This document shows positions 27,175-36,535 of a DNA stretch of 64,000 bases, piece after piece (positions within the stretch are counted from its first letter, which is position 1; every line of letters begins with the position of its first letter). Below the pieces are notes generated by a model. It was given only the letters and a program-made list of their open reading frames with translations. It ran no database searches and was not told where the DNA came from. The stretch lies in the NCBI RefSeq assembly GCF_009687885.1, contig NZ_BLAF01000008.1, forward strand, positions 124,001-188,000, in the 5' to 3' direction. The stretch comes from Acrocarpospora pleiomorpha (lineage in GTDB: Bacteria > Actinomycetota > Actinomycetes > Streptosporangiales > Streptosporangiaceae). A program made the position numbers and the translations under genes.

Positions 27175-30100
27175 GACGCGACCTTCTCGAGCCGGCGCTT
27201 CAGCGCCTGTGTGCCAACCAGGTCATCGGGCACCGCGTCCGGCACCTCCTCGTCGAAACGGGCCAGCCGCCTGATCCGCAGCGCGGCCAGCGCGATGACC
27301 GCGATCGCCAGGCCGCAGACCAGGTAGAGCAGGCCGATGCCGCGGTCCGCGCCGATGCCGGCCGCCTCGCCGATGTGCCTGAACAGCTCCGACCCGTACG
27401 GCACGACCACGATGTAGCCGAACGGCAGGGTCGACCAGGCCACCAGCGTGTTCAGCGCGATCACCCGGCCGTGGAACCGCTGCGGCACCTTGACCTGGAT
27501 GATGGTCGCGTACTGGCCGTTGATCAGGGTCATGCAGAACGCCATGCCGAACGCGCCCGCCGCGATCAGGGTCAGGTCCGGGCGGGCCCCCACCACCCCG
27601 CAGAACACCGCGAAGCCCAGCGTGGCCAGGAACACCCCGCGCAGCCGGTGTTTGCGCGGCCCGCCCCAGACGCTCATCACCAGGCCGCCGAGCAGGCCGC
27701 CCACCCCGCCGGCCAGCGACACCCGCGCGATGTCGGCGAGCGCCGCGAAGGACAGCACCAGCGGCGTGAACATCAGCCACAGAGGCGCGAGGAACACGTT
27801 GAGCACCGCGAACCAGAGCAGCATGGCCCGGAAGTTGACGTTGCCCCACGAGTGCCGGACGCCGCCCGCGATCTCGGCGAGCAGCCCCTCCCTGCGCCGC
27901 CACGCCATAGTCCTGGGGAACCGCACGAAGACCACCACGAGGGTCGCCACCACGTAGCTGAGCACGTCCAGCGCGAGGATGCCGCCGAGGCCGATCACCG
28001 ACAGCAGCCCCACCGCCAGCAGCGGCACCAGCAGCATGGCCGACCCGCTCACGGTCGCCACGACGCCGTTGGCGTGGCCCAGGTACTGCTTGGGCACCAG
28101 CTGCGGGACCGCCGACATGTACGCGAACCGCTGGAACGTGAGCGCCAGCGACAGCGCCACGATCAGCGGATAGATGTGCCACACCTGGAGGTTGCCGGTC
28201 CACGCCAGGACGCCCAGGATCAGCTGCACCCCGCCCGCGGCCAGATCGCCGAGGATCATGATGGTGCGCCGGTCGTACCGGTCCACGATCGCCCCGGCCA
28301 GCGGCGACACCAGCATGCCGGGCACCAGCCCGAGCACCGCGAACATCGTGAAGTCGGCCAGCGAACCGGTGGTGAGGTAGATCCAGACCGGGATGGCGAA
28401 GTCGGTCAGCGCCGAGCCCGTCCACGAGATCAGCTGTCCGGCGGCGACGGCGAAGAAGCGGCGCATGCTCGGGCTGGGGCCGAGCGCGAGCCCGTCCTCG
28501 TCGGCCGCCACGTCCTTGCGGGACAGGCCTTGCAGCCACCAGGTGGACCGCTCGGTGCGGCGGAGCGGCTCGGTGGCGTCCTCGGCGATCGCTTTGTGGG
28601 TGCCGGTGACGATCGCGGCCAGTTCCTCGGCGCGGTACTTCAGGTAGAAGTGCCCGGCTTCGTCGAGCACCACCCCGGCGGCGCAGTCGCTCAGCAGGTG
28701 CCACTCGCGGTAGCGCTCCTGGTAGAACTCGCAGGCCGGGTCGCGCTCGCCCGCCACCGAGATGACGGGGGCGCGCAGGCGGGCTATGCCCTGCTCGAAC
28801 AGGTTCGTGAAGTACTGCTCGGCCTCGCGGGTGCCCCGCCTGCGGTTCTCGATCACGAGCTTGAGCTGGGCGGGTTCGAGTTCGTCGATGTCCAGGCCGG
28901 CCGCTTGCAGGGCGTTGGCCCAGATCTGGTCGCTGCGCAGGCGCTCCATGACGCGGGAGAGCCCGGCCAGGCGGCCCCTCGGGCGGCCGAACGGGAAGAT
29001 GCCGCCCAGGTAGACGGCGTCCACCTCGCGGCCGGCCGCCTCCAGTTTGCGGGCGATGTCCACGGTGAGCATGACGCCCAGGCCGCAATGGCCGTACAGG
29101 ACGAGCGGGCCTTGCACGTTCTCCAGGATCTCGGCCACGCAGCCGTCGGCGACCTCGGGGATTGGGCGGCCCTGCTCGCCCAGTTCGTGGCCGGGGACGG
29201 CGATGGAGAGGAGCTGCCAGTCGTCCGGCATCACGTCGGCCAGCGGTTTGTAGATGACCGCGCTGCCGCCGCCGTACGGCGCGCAGACCAGGGTTCCTTT
29301 TGTCAGTTTGCGGGGTGGCGTGAATCGGTGCAGGAAACGTTTCGGGCCGCTGTCGCCGGTGTCGAGGAGGCGGGCCAGGGCGCGTGCCGTGCGGTGTTTG
29401 AACAGGTCGAGCACGGTCACGGTCCGGTGTGGGACGGCCTTGCGGAGGCGGGCGATCACGCGCATGGCCAGTAGCGAGTGGCCGCCGAGGTCGAAGAAGT
29501 CGTCGAGCGCGCCGACTTGCTCGGCGTCGAGCAGGTCGGTCCAGATGGCGGCGACGATGCGCTCGGATTCGGTGGCCGGGGGGATGTGCTCGGCCGCTGG
29601 GAGCGCGGCGAGTTCGGGGAGTTTGTCGCGGTCGATCTTGCCGTGGGATTTGAGGGGGAGTTCCGCCAGCCAGATGAACTGGGTGGGGATCATGTAGTCG
29701 GGGAGGGTTTGTCCCAGGCGGTCGCGGAGTTCCTCGTCGGGGACGGGAGTGCCGGTGAGGTAGGCGACCAGGCGGCCGTTGCGGGGGACGACGACGCAGG
29801 CGCCGCCGATGACGGCTTCGATCTCGGCGGGTTCGACCCGGTAGCCGCGGATTTTGATCTGGTGGTCGCGGCGGCCGAGGAAGTCCAGGTCGCCGGAGGG
29901 CAGCCAGCGGGCGAGGTCGCCGGTGCGGTACATGCGGGCGCCGGGCTCGCCGTACGGGTCGGGGAGGAAGTTCGCGGCGGTGAGCGCGGGGCTGTTCAGG
30001 TAGCCGCGGGCCAGGCGGGGGCCGCCGAGATAGACCTCGCCGGGGACGCCCGCGGGGACCGGGCGCAGGTGCCGGTCGAGGACGTGCACGCGCGCGCCGG

Positions 30101-32456
30101 GGAGGGGTTTGCCGATGGGGAGCGTGCCGTGGTCGTGCGGGCCTTCGATCGTGTACGTCGTGACGCCCACCGTGGCTTCGGTCGGGCCATAGTGGTTGAC
30201 GACCGGGCAGATCTGGGCGAGTTCGCCTGCCCAGGTGGCGTCGGCCGCCTCGCCGCCGAGGATCAGCAGCCGCCGGGGGAGTAGGTCGGCGGGTGGCGTG
30301 TCGGCGGACAGCGCGGCCAGATGCGATGGCGTGATCTTGAGATAGTCCGCCGGTTTTTTCCGGAAATATGCGGCTAAGTCGGGGCCTGCTGTGCGGGCGG
30401 GGATCAGGTTGAGGGTGCCGCCGGTCATCAGGCACAGGTAGAAGACCGTCACCGCGAAGTCGAACGCCAGCGATTGCAGCAGCGCGAATGACGCGCCCGG
30501 TTCTATCCCGAATCGTTCGTGTACGCCCGCCAGATATGTCATGACTTCGGAATGCTGGACGGCGACACCCTTCGGCCGCCCGGTCGTCCCGGAGGTGTAG
30601 ATCACATACGCGAGGTCCGGAGCGGTCTGGTGGATCTTCGCGCGTTTCACGTCCCCTTCGCCGACCAGGACCGGGCTGACCCCGCCAGGAAGGCGGTCGA
30701 GCAGCGTGCTGTCCGTGACGACCAGCTCCGCCCCCGCGTCCGACAACACGAACGCGAGCCGCTCCCGCGGATGCTCGGGATCCAGCGGCAGATACGCCGC
30801 GCCCGACTTGAGCACGCCGAGCACCGCCACCGCCGACTCCACCGACTGCTCCAGGCAGATCCCCACCCGGCTTCCCGGCCCCGCCCCCAGCCGCAGCAGC
30901 CGGTTCGCCAGCCCTTCGGCGAGCTCGTCCAGCTCCGCGTAGGTCAGCGACTTCTCGCCGCAGACGACCGCCGTGGTCAGGGGCGTACGAGCGGCTTGGG
31001 CGGAAATCGCCCCGTGCAACGTTCCCGCCGAGGTGAACGGCGTCGGCGGCTTGCCCGTCCCGAACGTCAGGACCTCGGCGGCCTGCTCCGGCGCGAGCAT
31101 GTCCAGCGCCGAGATCCGCACGTCAGGATCGGCCACGATCGACCGCAGCAGCCTGCCGAAACACGCGTTCAGCCGCTCCATCGTCGCGGGCCGGAACAGC
31201 GCCGTGGAATAGATGAACGTCCCCGTCAGCCCGCCCGGCGTCTCGAACAGGTACAGCGCCAGGTCGAACCTGCTGGAAACCGTCGGAACCGGAAACGCCT
31301 CCAGCGTGAGCCCCGGCGTCTTCAGCCAGCTCGACCGGTAGTTGTGCAGCGAGAACAGCACCTGGAACACCGGCGACCGGGACACGTCCCGCTCGACCGC
31401 CAGCTCGGTCACCAGCCGGTCGAACGGCACCTCCTGATGCGTGTACGCGTCCAGCGCCGTCTCCCGGGTCCGCCCCAGCAGTTCCGCGAACGTCGGATCC
31501 CCGGACAGGTCCGCACGCATCGGCAGCGAGTTAATGAAAACCCCCACCATCCGCTCAAGCTCGGGCAGATCCCGCCCCGACACCGGCGACCCGATCGCGA
31601 AATCCTCCTGCCCGGAGAACCGCGACAGCAGCACCTGGAACGCGGCCAGCATCGTCATATACGTGGTCGCGCCGTGCTTACGCCCGAGCAGGGTCAGCGC
31701 CTCGGTCAGCTCGGCGTCCGCCCAGACGTCACACGCCGCCCCCTCCCACCGCTGCTCCGGCGGCCGGGGAAAGTCGGCCGGCAGGTCCAGCGGCGGCAGG
31801 CCCGCCAGCTGCCCCCGCCAGTAGGCGATGTCCGCCTCGTGCGAGCGGTCCCGCTGCCAGCGCGCGTAGTCGCCGTACTGCACGGCGATCGGCGCCAGTC
31901 GCGCCTCGGTCCCCGCCCGCCTGGCCGTGTAGAGCGCGAACAGCTCCTCCATCGCGATGTCGCACGACCAGCCGTCGGTGACGCTGTGATGCATGGACAG
32001 CAGCAGCACCGACTCGCTCGCGCCCAGCCTGATCACGAGCACCCGGATCAGCGGCCCGCGCTCCAGGTCGAACGGCCGGTCCAGCTCCCGCCGCAGCCGC
32101 GACAGGTCGTCGTCCACGGCGAACTCGGCGTCGGGGGCGTCGGGCAGGACCTGCGGGTCGCCGTCCTCGGTGGCGGTGAACCGCATCCGCAGGGCCTCGT
32201 GCCGGGCGGTCAGGTCCTTGAGCGCTTCGGCCATCGCCTCTTCGTCGATCGCGTCGTTCAGCCGGACGGCGAAAGGGACGGTGTAGGCGGGGGTGCCAGG
32301 GGCGTACTGCTCAAGGAACCAGAGGCGCTCCTGGGCGTACGACAGCGGGGGCGGCGTGTCCGCGGGACGCCGCTGGATCGACAGCGCGGCGGCGCCCTGC
32401 CGGAAGCGTCGCGCGAGCCGGGAACGCTGGGCAGGCGAGAGTTCGGCCCGCGTCAC
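27171..32456 (-). CDS. NRPS C-A-PCP-TE fused to an MFS transporter
   Basis: A 1761-residue fusion. Domains in order: C (residues about 38-455, HHSVTDGWS at 156-164), A (about 480-945, YTSGTTGRPKG at 620-630), PCP (about 960-1035, GGHS with Ser994), a thioesterase (about 1055-1290), and a complete major-facilitator transporter (about 1330-1740, with the loop DRYDRRTIM after TM2). By-eye A code D-F-T-K-I-G-H-V-G resembles Asp-type codes such as DLTKVGHIG; prediction is Asp-like at modest confidence. The TE has the type-II-like start APYGGGSA, a nucleophile elbow YGHCGLG with Cys1124 instead of Ser, and His1269 in EAGHFYLKY. Product release and export are thus on one polypeptide. Start is GTG after GGGGA; two CebR-like operators lie upstream. 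Confidence 0.92.
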   Translation of the reverse strand: MTRAELSPAQRSRLARRFRQGAAALSIQRRPADTPPPLSYAQERLWFLEQYAPGTPAYTVPFAVRLNDAIDEEAMAEALKDLTARHEALRMRFTATEDGDPQVLPDAPDAEFAVDDDLSRLRRELDRPFDLERGPLIRVLVIRLGASESVLLLSMHHSVTDGWSCDIAMEELFALYTARRAGTEARLAPIAVQYGDYARWQRDRSHEADIAYWRGQLAGLPPLDLPADFPRPPEQRWEGAACDVWADAELTEALTLLGRKHGATTYMTMLAAFQVLLSRFSGQEDFAIGSPVSGRDLPELERMVGVFINSLPMRADLSGDPTFAELLGRTRETALDAYTHQEVPFDRLVTELAVERDVSRSPVFQVLFSLHNYRSSWLKTPGLTLEAFPVPTVSSRFDLALYLFETPGGLTGTFIYSTALFRPATMERLNACFGRLLRSIVADPDVRISALDMLAPEQAAEVLTFGTGKPPTPFTSAGTLHGAISAQAARTPLTTAVVCGEKSLTYAELDELAEGLANRLLRLGAGPGSRVGICLEQSVESAVAVLGVLKSGAAYLPLDPEHPRERLAFVLSDAGAELVVTDSTLLDRLPGGVSPVLVGEGDVKRAKIHQTAPDLAYVIYTSGTTGRPKGVAVQHSEVMTYLAGVHERFGIEPGASFALLQSLAFDFAVTVFYLCLMTGGTLNLIPARTAGPDLAAYFRKKPADYLKITPSHLAALSADTPPADLLPRRLLILGGEAADATWAGELAQICPVVNHYGPTEATVGVTTYTIEGPHDHGTLPIGKPLPGARVHVLDRHLRPVPAGVPGEVYLGGPRLARGYLNSPALTAANFLPDPYGEPGARMYRTGDLARWLPSGDLDFLGRRDHQIKIRGYRVEPAEIEAVIGGACVVVPRNGRLVAYLTGTPVPDEELRDRLGQTLPDYMIPTQFIWLAELPLKSHGKIDRDKLPELAALPAAEHIPPATESERIVAAIWTDLLDAEQVGALDDFFDLGGHSLLAMRVIARLRKAVPHRTVTVLDLFKHRTARALARLLDTGDSGPKRFLHRFTPPRKLTKGTLVCAPYGGGSAVIYKPLADVMPDDWQLLSIAVPGHELGEQGRPIPEVADGCVAEILENVQGPLVLYGHCGLGVMLTVDIARKLEAAGREVDAVYLGGIFPFGRPRGRLAGLSRVMERLRSDQIWANALQAAGLDIDELEPAQLKLVIENRRRGTREAEQYFTNLFEQGIARLRAPVISVAGERDPACEFYQERYREWHLLSDCAAGVVLDEAGHFYLKYRAEELAAIVTGTHKAIAEDATEPLRRTERSTWWLQGLSRKDVAADEDGLALGPSPSMRRFFAVAAGQLISWTGSALTDFAIPVWIYLTTGSLADFTMFAVLGLVPGMLVSPLAGAIVDRYDRRTIMILGDLAAGGVQLILGVLAWTGNLQVWHIYPLIVALSLALTFQRFAYMSAVPQLVPKQYLGHANGVVATVSGSAMLLVPLLAVGLLSVIGLGGILALDVLSYVVATLVVVFVRFPRTMAWRRREGLLAEIAGGVRHSWGNVNFRAMLLWFAVLNVFLAPLWLMFTPLVLSFAALADIARVSLAGGVGGLLGGLVMSVWGGPRKHRLRGVFLATLGFAVFCGVVGARPDLTLIAAGAFGMAFCMTLINGQYATIIQVKVPQRFHGRVIALNTLVAWSTLPFGYIVVVPYGSELFRHIGEAAGIGADRGIGLLYLVCGLAIAVIALAALRIRRLARFDEEVPDAVPDDLVGTQALKRRLEKVAS

Positions 32457-32494
32457 GGCATGATCCCCGAATGAACTCCACGGGCACGAAACAC

Positions 32495-32508
32495 TGGGAG
32501 CGCTCCCA
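32495..32508. promoter_or_regulatory. CebR-like operator, exact match
   Basis: TGGGAGCGCTCCCA, a perfect 14-bp palindrome identical to the CebR box known from Streptomyces cellulose-utilisation genes. It lies 39 bp upstream of the NRPS-TE-MFS start codon, where a bound repressor would block transcription. Confidence 0.8.
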
Positions 32509-32611
32509 TCTTGCTTGGTACGGTTTTACTTGTTCCGGCACGACCAATATCGGCAGACCAAAAACACGGAGCCACAAAAGCGACCCCGTTCCACTCGAAC
32601 TCACGCACCTT

Positions 32612-32625
32612 TGGGAACGCTCCCA
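32612..32625. promoter_or_regulatory. CebR-like operator, one mismatch
   Basis: TGGGAACGCTCCCA; it differs from the canonical box only at the sixth base. It is the same variant as those at the other two NRPS blocks. It lies 156 bp upstream of the NRPS start and 260 bp upstream of the divergent small gene. Confidence 0.75.
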
Positions 32626-32884
32626 CCCTTACCGCAGGCGGAACCAGCGCGAGTTCTCCGTCACGGTATACATCACACGACGTTCCAGCCACCTGTTGGC
32701 ACGAGGAACGTGCGCCTGCTCTCCGGATCTGGGAAGATTCCCGGCCTGGCGGGCGGCGACGGCCAGGTGGATGAAAGTTACATTTGCCCCGGCCCGATGG
32801 TTTCGCCTGGGAGGCGTGGGTAGGTGGCCTAGTAGGGGGCTAAACCACCATAAAGGTGGATATTGCCGAGGGGAGGGTGTGTCG

Positions 32885-33340
32885 ATGACCGATACTGACC
32901 CGAGAGCGGTGGCCGAGCCGATTACGGCGGGCAAAGTGGGGGCGCGGCGGGCGGAGATGGGACAGCAGCTGCCGGACAGCGTCCTGGGCTCGCTCAACGT
33001 GCCCCAGATCCGGCCGGCGGCGACCACCCGGCCAGAGGCGGCGACCCCGTCCACCGCCGACCCGACACCCGCCATGCTGATCTGGCCGCCGATCGAACCC
33101 CCACGCAGGCCCGACATATCCGACGACCTCGCCGAGAACGCCAGACGCATGAACGAAGCGCCTCCCATCAACGACGTCGTCGCCGCCTACACCCGGCATG
33201 AAACGCCACCGGAAACCATCCTTGCCCGGCTGGCCCCCGAGACGCCGCCGCGGAAACACCGCGCCCGCTACGTGACCGCGGCCGCTGTCGCGGCGGGCGT
33301 GGCCGCCCTGATACGGCACCGCAGAAAGGTCCATCACTAG
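32885..33340 (+). CDS. Hypothetical protein with C-terminal hydrophobic segment
   Basis: A 151-residue protein I do not recognise. The first 125 residues are polar and rich in Pro, Ala, Thr and Glu. A short hydrophobic stretch, YVTAAAVAAGVAALI, is followed by basic RHRRKVHH at the C-terminus, suggesting tail anchoring. The ATG at 32885 is 8 nt after GGGAGG; the GTG at 32879 is too close to that site. It is divergent from NRPS block 3, 98 bp upstream of the leader ORF of the kinase gene, and may share the operator region. Confidence 0.6.
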   Translation: MTDTDPRAVAEPITAGKVGARRAEMGQQLPDSVLGSLNVPQIRPAATTRPEAATPSTADPTPAMLIWPPIEPPRRPDISDDLAENARRMNEAPPINDVVAAYTRHETPPETILARLAPETPPRKHRARYVTAAAVAAGVAALIRHRRKVHH

Positions 33341-33409
33341 ATTCAGGATGAGCCGGCACCGTCGGATGAAGTACGGTTTGACCCGCCGGATCACCTGAGG
33401 AGAAACACC

Positions 33410-33457
33410 GTGGCGGACTTTACCGATCCCCGACTTCTGTGGGGATTCGCGAAGTGA
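33410..33457 (+). CDS. Possible 15-residue leader peptide overlapping the kinase start
   Basis: A GTG 6-12 nt after GAGGAG opens a 15-codon frame (MADFTDPRLLWGFAK) whose TGA overlaps the GTG of the kinase gene (GTGA). The kinase GTG itself has no good ribosome site, so translation coupling from this short frame is plausible. Low confidence: no conservation data. Confidence 0.35.
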   Translation: MADFTDPRLLWGFAK

Positions 33458-34923
33458 CCCTGCTCGCCGAACGGTACCGGCTCATTTCCCCCATCGGCCA
33501 GGGCGGCATGGGCACGGTCTGGCACGCCATGGACGAACTGCTCCGCCAAGAGGTCGCGATCAAGGAAGTGCTGCTTCCGCCCGACCTCGGCGAAGCCCAG
33601 CTGGTCGAGATGCGCGAGCGCACCCTGCGCGAAGCCCGCGCCGCCGCGCGGCTGCGCTCCCACCCGTCGATCGTGACCGTGCATGACGTGGTCCTGGACG
33701 GCGGGCGTCCGTGGATCATCATGGAGCTGGTCCGGGGGCAGTCCCTCGACAAGATCGTCCGTACGAGCGGGCCGCTGCCGCCGCAGCGGGTGGCCGAGAT
33801 CGGGCTGACCATGCTGGACGCGCTCAACGCCGCGCATTCCATGGGCATCCTGCATCGGGACGTCAAACCGGGCAACGTGCTGATCACCGGCCAGGGCCGG
33901 GTCCTGCTCACCGACTTCGGCATCGCGACCGTGGCGGGCGACGTGGCCCTGACACAGACCGGCCTGCTGAGCGGTTCGCCCGGATATATGGCTCCAGAAC
34001 GCCTGCGCGGCGAGCCTGACGGGCCGCTGGCGGATCTGTGGTCGCTGGGCGCCACGCTGTACACGGCCGTCGAGGGGACCACGGCGTTCCATCGGGAGAA
34101 CCCTGCGGCGATCATGGCCGCGGTGCTGATGCACGAGCCGCATCCGATGCGGCTGGCGGGGCCGCTCGCGCCCGTACTGGCCGCGATCCTGGCGAAGGAC
34201 CCGGCGCGCCGCTGCCCGCCCGGCTATGCCGCCGCCCAGTTCCAGGCGATCGCCGGAGGCGGAATCCCCACCGGGCCCACCGTGCCTTCCCAGCCGGCCC
34301 CGCGCCGTCGCTCCCCGGCACCGCTCATCGTCGGCGGCGTCCTGGCGGTGACGTTGCTCACCGTCACCGGCGTGGTCCTGTGGCGCGGCGACCTGATCCC
34401 GTCCTTCGCCGACACCCCGCGCACGAGCAGCTCCACCGCCAGCACCGGCGAACCATCGTCCGAACCCACGGCCCAGGCGACTCCATTGCTCCGTGCTGAC
34501 CCGGAGGCCTGTGACCTCCTCACTCCCGCCCAGGCGCGGGTCCTCCTGGGCGGCGCGGTCAAGCGCCAGTTCCAGACCCACGGCTCGTGCATGTGGACGG
34601 GCCCCAACAACACCGCGTTCATCAACCTGCAGAAGACCCAGTTCACGACGCTGGAGATCACCCAGTCGGCGTACGACGGGATCCGGGCGAACATGGAGGA
34701 CGAGCCCAAACGTTCCCCCGCCACCCGCCTGCGGGCCGCCCGGACCGTCGGCGACGCCACCTACAGCTGGACCCGCCAAGCCGACGGCTACCACCAGACA
34801 ACCGTCATGTTCAAAACCGCCAACGTGACAGCGTCCCTGTACTATTCGGGCCCTCGCCGGGGATTCGGCACCGCCGACCGCGCCGCCAAACTCGTCAACG
34901 CCGCGATCCTGGCCGCGCACTGA
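33454..34923 (+). CDS. Membrane Ser/Thr protein kinase (PknB-like catalytic domain)
   Basis: A 489-residue receptor-type kinase. The catalytic domain occupies residues about 6-265: glycine loop IGQGGMGTVW, lysine in VAIKEV, catalytic loop HRDVKPGNV, DFG in LTDFGIAT, and SPGYMAPE. A proline-rich linker precedes one transmembrane helix (PLIVGGVLAVTLLTVTGVVLW, about 290-312). The outer domain of about 150 residues includes CDLLTPAQARVLLGG, reminiscent of DUF3558-like sensor lipoproteins. It has no PASTA repeats. GTG at 33454 is preferred because it couples to the leader frame; GTG at 33439 is the alternative. It sits between NRPS blocks with no obvious functional tie. Confidence 0.9.
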   Translation: MTLLAERYRLISPIGQGGMGTVWHAMDELLRQEVAIKEVLLPPDLGEAQLVEMRERTLREARAAARLRSHPSIVTVHDVVLDGGRPWIIMELVRGQSLDKIVRTSGPLPPQRVAEIGLTMLDALNAAHSMGILHRDVKPGNVLITGQGRVLLTDFGIATVAGDVALTQTGLLSGSPGYMAPERLRGEPDGPLADLWSLGATLYTAVEGTTAFHRENPAAIMAAVLMHEPHPMRLAGPLAPVLAAILAKDPARRCPPGYAAAQFQAIAGGGIPTGPTVPSQPAPRRRSPAPLIVGGVLAVTLLTVTGVVLWRGDLIPSFADTPRTSSSTASTGEPSSEPTAQATPLLRADPEACDLLTPAQARVLLGGAVKRQFQTHGSCMWTGPNNTAFINLQKTQFTTLEITQSAYDGIRANMEDEPKRSPATRLRAARTVGDATYSWTRQADGYHQTTVMFKTANVTASLYYSGPRRGFGTADRAAKLVNAAILAAH

Positions 34924-34929
34924 GTGCGG

Positions 34930-35358
34930 CTAGCCCGTCGCGCCGTGAGGGCGCATCACGGCGACCACATCCACCAGCCGTTCCAAGCCGTCGAAGTCCT
35001 TGGGGTTCGCGGTGAACAACGGCAGTTCGTTGCTGGCGGCTGTCGCGGCAATCATCAAGTCGGCGGTCCGGCTCCGTGGCTGCCGACCTTGCGCGTACAC
35101 GACGGCACAAAGCTGTCCGAACATCCGGGCCGCCTCCGCGTCGTACGGCAGCGGATCACCGAACGCCGCCTCGGCATGCTGGAGCACCGCGATCCTTCCC
35201 GCGCGCTTGACCGGATCATCGGTCGCGTATGGCCCGCGCGACAACTCACCGAGCGTGACGGTGGTGATCGCCGACTCCACGGGCAGCTCGGCGGGATCGA
35301 AAAGCTTGAAGGCGGCCACGATGTTCGTGTCCAGAACTCCTCGCTCATGTCGGCTCAC
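34930..35358 (-). CDS. vapC: PIN-domain toxin, VapC family
   Basis: A 142-residue PIN-domain ribonuclease. The acidic metal-site residues are seen in VLDTNI, VTLGELS, RTADLMIAATA and TANPKDFDGL. VapC toxins cleave tRNA or rRNA when freed from antitoxin. The start overlaps the stop of the upstream antitoxin gene by 4 nt (ATGA), the standard operon layout. Confidence 0.88.
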   Translation of the reverse strand: MSRHERGVLDTNIVAAFKLFDPAELPVESAITTVTLGELSRGPYATDDPVKRAGRIAVLQHAEAAFGDPLPYDAEAARMFGQLCAVVYAQGRQPRSRTADLMIAATAASNELPLFTANPKDFDGLERLVDVVAVMRPHGATG

Positions 35359-35642
35359 AGGCCGGTCCCCTCGAACGGATCACGCAGCTCGTCATCGATC
35401 ACCATGTCCAGATCAGCCCGTACCTCGCCCCAATCGACAGCCGGAGCGGTGGCGAAGATAGCCTGCGCCTCACCCGTGGGAACGAACCGGCGACGCTTGA
35501 TCGGCTTGACTTCGGCGAGCGGCTCACCATTGATCGTCAAGATGTACCGCTTCCCCTCGCGCAAGCCGCGCGTGACGCTACCGGAGTCGTTGACGAACTG
35601 GCGCACGCTCACCTCGGTCGGACGAGACCTCTGAGCATCCAT
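35355..35642 (-). CDS. vapB: Phd/YefM-type antitoxin paired with the PIN toxin
   Basis: A 95-residue antitoxin. The N-terminal DNA-binding part has the pattern TEVSVRQFVNDSGSVTRGLREGKRYILTIN (quoted in pieces: EVSVRQF, GKRYILTINGEPLAEV), typical of Phd/YefM. The acidic C-terminal tail (WGEVRADLDMVIDDELRDPF) should bind and mask the toxin. ATG at 35642 is chosen because the family begins a few residues before the EVSV motif. Confidence 0.85.
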   Translation of the reverse strand: MDAQRSRPTEVSVRQFVNDSGSVTRGLREGKRYILTINGEPLAEVKPIKRRRFVPTGEAQAIFATAPAVDWGEVRADLDMVIDDELRDPFEGTGL

Positions 35643-35730
35643 GACTGAATAGTACCCCGCCGTAGTACGGCGTACCACGTCAAGCGATCGGCGCGATCCA
35701 GACCGCTTCGGACTCAATGGCGTCGTTGCT

Positions 35731-36297
35731 TCAGCGGCTTGGATACCTGATCTTGATACGACCCATGCCGAGCTTGCCGCTCAACCGCAGTGTCGTCGTC
35801 ACATTCATGTCGGCGGAGCCAGGCGCCTTGTTGATCACATGGCCCATCCCCGTGACGAGCCCGTCGACGACGGCGATCCAGTCGCGCGGCACGATGACGA
35901 TGATCCTGCCCGACCCGCAGGTGGCGTCCAGGTGCACCTCCCGGTGACGGCACACCGCCTCGGTGAAGTCGATCGTGATGCTGCCCATCGTCACCGAGGC
36001 CGTGATCCGCTCGGGCACCACCCAGCGACCCACCTGCGTGATCTTTCCGGAACGAGTCTCCAGGACCAGCGCCTGGCCATCGGGCAGCACCAACCGGCCT
36101 TGCGGAAGATCCATGACCAGGGTGTCAAGCTCGGCGTAGGTCTTGGCGGCATACACGCCTTCGAGCCTGTCCTCCAGCTCGTCCAGGGTGATCCGGCCCT
36201 CACCGGCGGCCACCCGCAGACGATCCGACACCGCGTCACGGTCCGCGTCTGAAGCTCGCAGAGTCCCGTGGATCTCACCGGCGCTTTGCTCAGTCAC
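35731..36297 (-). CDS. DUF1707 / LiaF-like cell-wall-stress-type protein
   Basis: A 188-residue protein. The DUF1707 motif is clear near the start: LRASDADRDAVSDRL, then AAGEGRITLDELEDRLE. The remaining part is a beta-rich region (ITASVTMGSITIDFTEA, GSGRIIVIVPRDW) like the C-terminal domain of LiaF-type antibiotic-response proteins. There is no membrane segment. The GTG at 36297 gives the usual family N-terminus; an ATG at 36480 would add 61 residues of unremarkable sequence. Role is unknown. Confidence 0.78.
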   Translation of the reverse strand: MTEQSAGEIHGTLRASDADRDAVSDRLRVAAGEGRITLDELEDRLEGVYAAKTYAELDTLVMDLPQGRLVLPDGQALVLETRSGKITQVGRWVVPERITASVTMGSITIDFTEAVCRHREVHLDATCGSGRIIVIVPRDWIAVVDGLVTGMGHVINKAPGSADMNVTTTLRLSGKLGMGRIKIRYPSR

Positions 36298-36535
36298 GAG
36301 ATCCAGATTATTCGTTCCGGCACCGAAATGGGGATCCCCAAACGCGACAGATCTCGATAGCAGTGCTTGGTCCCGAGGGTCGAGCAAGCCCCCGCGCTGC
36401 TCGACCGGCGGGAAGAAACGCGGCCATCGCCGCTTCCGGGCCGTGGCCTCGTCGAGACCGCCCTGGGTGTTCACGGCCAAGCATTGCGTCCTCCGCTGTT
36501 GCTCGCCGTCTTCGCGGTGACTTCTCCGGGGCGGG

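Larger units (their letters stand above)
32457..32884. other. Divergent regulatory region between NRPS block 3 and a small hypothetical gene
   Basis: About 430 bp without a gene. It contains two CebR-like palindromes (listed separately), 117 bp centre to centre. The arrangement would allow repressor looping or control of both directions. I could not find a convincing -35/-10 pair for the NRPS promoter here. Confidence 0.6.

Noticed and set aside
27223..30435. Minus-strand open frame of 1070 codons in another frame of the NRPS-MFS gene
   Set aside because: Composition is Pro/Arg-rich and motif-free; the in-frame product of the real gene has intact A, PCP, TE and MFS domains.
32495..32508. The TGGGAGCGCTCCCA palindromes as terminators
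   Set aside because: They have no loop or T-tract, lie upstream of genes, and two sit directly downstream of -35/-10 elements.
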